From Apostichopus japonicus (lineage: Eukaryota; Echinodermata; Holothuroidea; Aspidochirotida; Stichopodidae): a DNA stretch of 64,000 nt. The stretch lies in the NCBI RefSeq assembly GCF_037975245.1, contig NC_092577.1:1238001-1302000 (forward strand), read 5' to 3'. Both the position numbers and the translations under genes were made by a program. Under the pieces are notes generated by a model. That model saw only the letters and a list, made by a program, of their open reading frames with translations, did not search any database and had not been told where the DNA came from. This document shows, in pieces, positions 59,672 through 64,000 of this stretch (position 1 is its first letter; every line of letters begins with the position of its first letter).

Positions 59672-60315
59672 AGAATTGAGCGGTTTCAAAAGAAAATCCA
59701 ATGAAATTTAATTTTAATAAGAAATATATGAAAAATTATAAATAGATATCTTTTTTTCTTTCATTCAATAGATTCACTATTTCATCCTTTTATTTTTACT
59801 TCTTTGATTTAACTTTTCCAAATTTTTCATCTTTTCAACTAGTACTTAATCAGTCTTGAATCAAACCTTTACAAAATTTGGCATTTAAATTTATTATGCA
59901 ATTATTAAGAACCAACTCTTTCCTGTCTGGTTTCTGAGAAATATTTCAATTTCTCAATATCATTACTTATTTTAAAAAGTGACCATCTTCAAGTTGAATA
60001 TCATTCTTTTACAACTTTAAACTCGGGGGTCTTTTGGGAACCTACTTTTTCAATTCTTGATGTTGAAGAGGGGGAAGGGGTACACCCTTAACTCTCACCC
60101 TCCCCCTAGACCCACTTCTGCCAACTCTGTGACAGAACAGAGGGAGTGGACCAAGAGTATACACCCCTCCCATGCCCCTCTAAGTCTTCTCCACTCTGCT
60201 TTTAGTGGAAACATTGCAAGTTTATTGGCTCAGTTTCTGCACAGCATCTTCAAGATAAATTTCTTGATCTGGTTTTCCATTTTCTTAATTTAATACAACG
60301 TACAGAAGTTACAGG

Positions 60316-60321
60316 AATAAA
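60316..60321 (+). terminator. candidate polyadenylation signal (AATAAA)
   Basis: Exact hexamer about 0.9 kb after the protease stop codon; alternative to 59666. Confidence 0.35.
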
Positions 60322-61876
60322 TCAAAATCCATATGTAAAAGTCAGAATATATGAATTAATTATTATTTCCTTGGTTGGAACTATAAATGAATTGTTGACT
60401 ATGTTTGTAAGGTTATTTTAAAAACAAATTATATCTCTACAATTAAAGCAAAAATCCTTCGTAACCACAATTTGTCATGTAGATATTATTTCTTTCATTC
60501 TTCCATTTTTTTGATAAGATTCACCAGAATTGAAGAAACTATCTAAGATTTATCTTTTATGTCATATTTTCATTCACTGGTCATCAGCTAAAGTTCTTCT
60601 TAAATTTTTTAAAAGTTTTGTTCACAAACGTAACAGATTATAATAACCATGTGATGAAAATTCTTGCAGTAAAATGTATATAAATATTAAATATATTAAA
60701 TTGCAATATGCAATATTTACATTCCTTGCTTACATTATATCTTATTTTGAATCTGCTATATCTTATTAAGTTATTATACAATTCAGTACAATCAGTCACT
60801 ACACATCAGCAGTTGTCTCAAACTTTAAACATACAGCTTTAGTCATTACTAATGCTCTTATAAGATTTTTTCTTCTCGATGGTCTGCCATTTTATTTAGT
60901 TCTGAAACATTATGATTTGTTCATGCCTCGGAGTTTGGGGATAAATGCTGTTTGAAGTGACCATTATGTCACCCTCTAGCAATATTTGGGGCCGGAATGG
61001 ATAAACATTTTCATGTGTCTTTTGAATGAACAAGAGATAGCATACTCATAATTTAATATGTTGGAGCAATGTGTCGAATTTAGCTGGATATTTGGGATAC
61101 CTTCACCTGTTTTCTTAGTCCTGGGCTATTCCAATAGACATAAGAGGCTAGAGGCCCTCAAGGGACCCAAAGGTCCAGTGGCCCATTATGGGGACCTGAA
61201 GTTGATGTTATCCAACACTGCCTTCTCTCTTTCTGTAAAGTGGGTGGTTGGGTGGGATGGGTGGGGAGAGGAGGAGCAAATGTTTCATGAACAAATAGTT
61301 TGACGTAGATGAGGATACAGTTTTGTCCACCAAACTGTATTATATATATTTTCCTCCTGTGTGTGTATTCTACAGGTTGAAACATAATTTAAACTGAGTT
61401 ATCAATGCATTCATAAAAATTCAATGTAAATTATTACTTAGAAATTAATACATTAGTTATCTTAAACTAATTCGCACAATCAAACTGATCTTTCCATTAA
61501 ACATGATATTCCTGAAAGACTTAGTCATAAATAGGTGATAGCTTTATAATCTTGTCCAGTAAAGTCAACCCTTTGAAACTTTCCCCTCCATATACCCCCC
61601 CCTTCTCTCCATCACACTCCCCTGGGCACCCATCCTCCTCCAGCCCCAGTTGTCGGTCATGATATTAGTCAACCATATTCAAAATGACCACTGAGGTTAA
61701 TTTCTGCAGTTTTCAGACAGAAGTTGTACATGATGTTGACTTGAGTTGCTAACTTACAAGAAAAGTCATATTCGACAGACTTCCATTAACATTACCAAGC
61801 CCGCTGGAAATGAACTCTATTAGTATATTAAGTGATTGTGTATAAAATCACTGAAATGCAGTTAATTTAAACGTTT

Positions 61877-61882
61877 TTTATT
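61877..61882 (-). terminator. candidate polyadenylation signal for the methyltransferase-like gene
   Basis: AATAAA on the minus strand, about 100 bp after the stop codon at 61983. Confidence 0.5.
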
Positions 61883-61982
61883 GTGCTGATCCCATCCATC
61901 TCAAAACATTTGAATAGATGTGGGATGGGTGCAGGAGGGTGGGGGAGGAGGAGCCGGGTGGGAGTATCACAAAATTGTATCT

Positions 61983-63023
61983 TTAGTTCAGCACATTGTT
62001 CTTATCCTTGCGTTCCATACCCTCGACTACTCTGTATATATCAGGGGTAACCTTTAATTTGTATTTAACGTCAATCATACCAGGGTACGGTTGAGTGGCC
62101 AGGGTTCCACACCTCTGAATACTTGGAAACCCATTTTCGACCAACGGGTGGGTTGCGGTGACAAGGAGGAGCCGATCAAAGAATTCAACTTCCTCCCCCT
62201 GGTATTTTAGCATGCCTTCCGTCAGCTCGCGTATACCTGTGGTAATCTGTGCCCTGCTTATAGCTTCCATCTGGGGAGGAAACTGTTCTCTTAACATAGC
62301 CAACCATTTAACTTTCGGCATCACTATGGGTAGTGTCTCGATATCCCATTTCACGTCCACGTGAACAGCCTGTAAATGTTTAATAATTTTAGCATAAGGC
62401 TCCTCTGAGTCATCGGTCACGAACTTTTTATTCGCCTCAGTAAACATCGGTAATGTACTCATAGGACCCGGTCTGTGAATAATCAACAAACGGCCCAGCG
62501 GCGCTAAGGTTCGTAGAATATGAGAAAACGTTTGGGACGGATTTGTGAAGTGTTCCACGGAATCTTTCAACAAAATTTTATCAAACGGTGCTGGTTTATC
62601 TTTGCCTAAACTTTCAGCTAATTGTCGGAAATATTCTTCAGCTCCCACGTGTGAGATACGAAATGGAAGTAATTTCTGTCCCGGCGTCTCTTCGTAGTGT
62701 ATTAACCCCGGAAATATATTAACCATGGGTTGCAAGAGACAGAATTTCTCCTTGATTTTCTCCGCGAGACTGCCTTTATTTGAGCCAACGTAAGCGAATC
62801 TCTCGTGTGTATCTAGTTCCAGATGTTTGTGTATCAACTTGAACATGGCGTCCTCGTACGCGTCTCCGAAGCTATAACTTTCCTCCAGCCGATATTTCGG
62901 TATATCCAACTGATTTTGCCATTTTTCAGTCACCACGGAAAATGGTGGTGGGCTGTCTGGTAACACAAGTTCGCGTGTATTCGTCCTTGCATGTGTTCCT
63001 CTTTTAGTTGTCGACGATATCAT
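61983..63023 (-). CDS. class I SAM-dependent methyltransferase-like protein
   Basis: A complete 346-residue frame without introns, ATG with A at -3. AYVGSNKGSLAEKI at 77-90 sits where the SAM-binding glycine loop should be but is degenerate (G-x-N-x-G in place of G-x-G-x-G). FDKILLKDSVEHF (147-159) and LAPLGRLLIIHR (173-184) fit the strand-4/5 region of Methyltransf_11-type folds, where a helper acid and the following His often sit. No signal peptide or membrane helix is seen; likely cytosolic. Substrate unknown. The frame is intact and its codons are more GC-rich than the flanks, which argues against a dead retrocopy. A 5' non-coding exon may lie upstream. Confidence 0.75.
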   Translation of the reverse strand: MISSTTKRGTHARTNTRELVLPDSPPPFSVVTEKWQNQLDIPKYRLEESYSFGDAYEDAMFKLIHKHLELDTHERFAYVGSNKGSLAEKIKEKFCLLQPMVNIFPGLIHYEETPGQKLLPFRISHVGAEEYFRQLAESLGKDKPAPFDKILLKDSVEHFTNPSQTFSHILRTLAPLGRLLIIHRPGPMSTLPMFTEANKKFVTDDSEEPYAKIIKHLQAVHVDVKWDIETLPIVMPKVKWLAMLREQFPPQMEAISRAQITTGIRELTEGMLKYQGEEVEFFDRLLLVTATHPLVENGFPSIQRCGTLATQPYPGMIDVKYKLKVTPDIYRVVEGMERKDKNNVLN

Positions 63024-64000
63024 GTTTAGTATAAATTGAAGATGATATATCTGCTTTAATTAAAAACAAATTTACCTAGCAGATGTAAAAGTACTATGTA
63101 ATAAATACCTTTATGGCTAATTACTGTAAAGCTGCAGTAACTTATGCGAACATATTCACAGTAGGTTCATGTCACATAGATACCTCCAGCTTAGTCCTCT
63201 ACAGTGATATATCCAAATTAATTAGACACAACGGCCGGCGAACAGAATTGACATCTATTCCGAGAAATTGAACTTCACAACAATTAGCTCCAGTATTACG
63301 TACATACAAGGGTAATATCCATTGACCGGCACATCAGACACTATATATAGGCCAGCTCTTGCATTCAAACAAAGAGAATAAATATTCCAGCCGTTTTAGA
63401 CTTCTTCCACTTCGACTATATCTGCATTCAGTCTACTAACGCGGGATCCATCGAGTTCATCACAAACATAAACTAACCCCAAACGCTACCGTGCTGCAGT
63501 GTGTCTTAGTCGCTTAGGGAAACAAGAAAGGTAACCAATTCTGAAATTACTTCCTTCAGTCCTTATCCACTTTGGAATTTAAGATGACCAAGTGAAACAA
63601 GTAGGCCTAGTAACTTAATCTGTAAATGAGCTCGACAAGTTACTGCCTTCGTAACCAAGTTTGTCAAACAGATTTAAACAGTCCACCGATTCAATATCGC
63701 AGTTCACAGTGATCTAGTTCCGTAAACACATTACACAGTTGACACTGGTGTTGATAAAAATCGACTTTTTCTTGTGTTAGTCTTTTCAACAATGTTTACA
63801 ATGCCACACAAAGGGAACATCGCGCATGTAAAACCTAACTGATCGATGATCTCGTTGCCATGGTAGCAGGACGCTCGTTACTCGTCTGAGCGGCCGTGTG
63901 TGTCATAGTGAGGTGCTGCCGGATGTTCATAAATAAATGAGCACAGTTCGTGGAAGTTACATACATCAAGGGGGTCGTTAAGGTCGCAAGAGAAAAGAAT
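63024..64000 (-). other. upstream region of the methyltransferase-like gene
   Basis: No coding frame of note. It contains GTTGCCATGGTAGC (63854-63867), one base from an RFX X-box, about 830 bp before the ATG, and a CpG-containing stretch at about 63800-63980 that could be a promoter. Confidence 0.4.

Larger units (their letters stand above)
59403..61876 (+). other. 3' UTR and intergenic region
   Basis: AT-rich sequence between two converging genes. I saw no additional coding exon or named repeat. Confidence 0.5.

Overview
This looks like a stretch of an invertebrate animal genome, most likely a marine deuterostome and possibly an echinoderm. The organism is inferred only from intron-rich gene structure, AT-rich introns full of minisatellites, CR1-like LINE, tRNA-derived SINE and MITE copies, and a complement-style protein. 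No species call is justified.

Almost the whole window (481-59402, + strand) is one gene. I could assemble it end to end as 39 coding exons with GT/AG junctions and consistent phases, giving a predicted protein of 2173 residues. It reads as a type II transmembrane serine protease. The order is: short cytosolic tail, signal-anchor helix (about 46-70), Thr/Ser-rich linker, SEA domain with an intact GSVVV self-cleavage motif, Pro/Gln-rich linker, one EGF module, 27 consecutive CCP (sushi) modules, then a trypsin-like protease domain. The protease has a full His/Asp/Ser triad, an Arg|Ile activation site and an Asp at the primary specificity position. Each CCP is one symmetric phase 1-1 exon with six cysteines, the selectin-type pattern, not the usual four.

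Layout: 1-480 is upstream/5' leader. 481-11708 holds the anchor, SEA and EGF exons; its introns carry a CR1-like LINE, a TTAA-flanked MITE and a hAT-type MITE. 17889-52568 holds the 27 CCP exons, with many tandem repeats in the introns. Three of those repeats copy or imitate splice-junction sequence (25.1-25.9 kb, 29.57-30.17 kb, 38.1-38.5 kb). 54163-59402 holds four protease exons, separated by SINE and LINE pieces, a 1.7-kb 45-bp minisatellite and a relic of a second protease first exon. 59403-61982 is 3' UTR/intergenic.

At 61983-63023 on the - strand, converging on the protease gene, lies an apparently intronless 346-residue class I SAM-methyltransferase-like gene. The remainder to 64000 is its upstream region.

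The most interesting object is the protease itself: a membrane-tethered, SEA-cleavable rod of 27 six-cysteine CCPs carrying a trypsin-like protease. I know of no named family with this architecture. It suggests a cell-surface complement, coagulation or adhesion protease, but function is inference.
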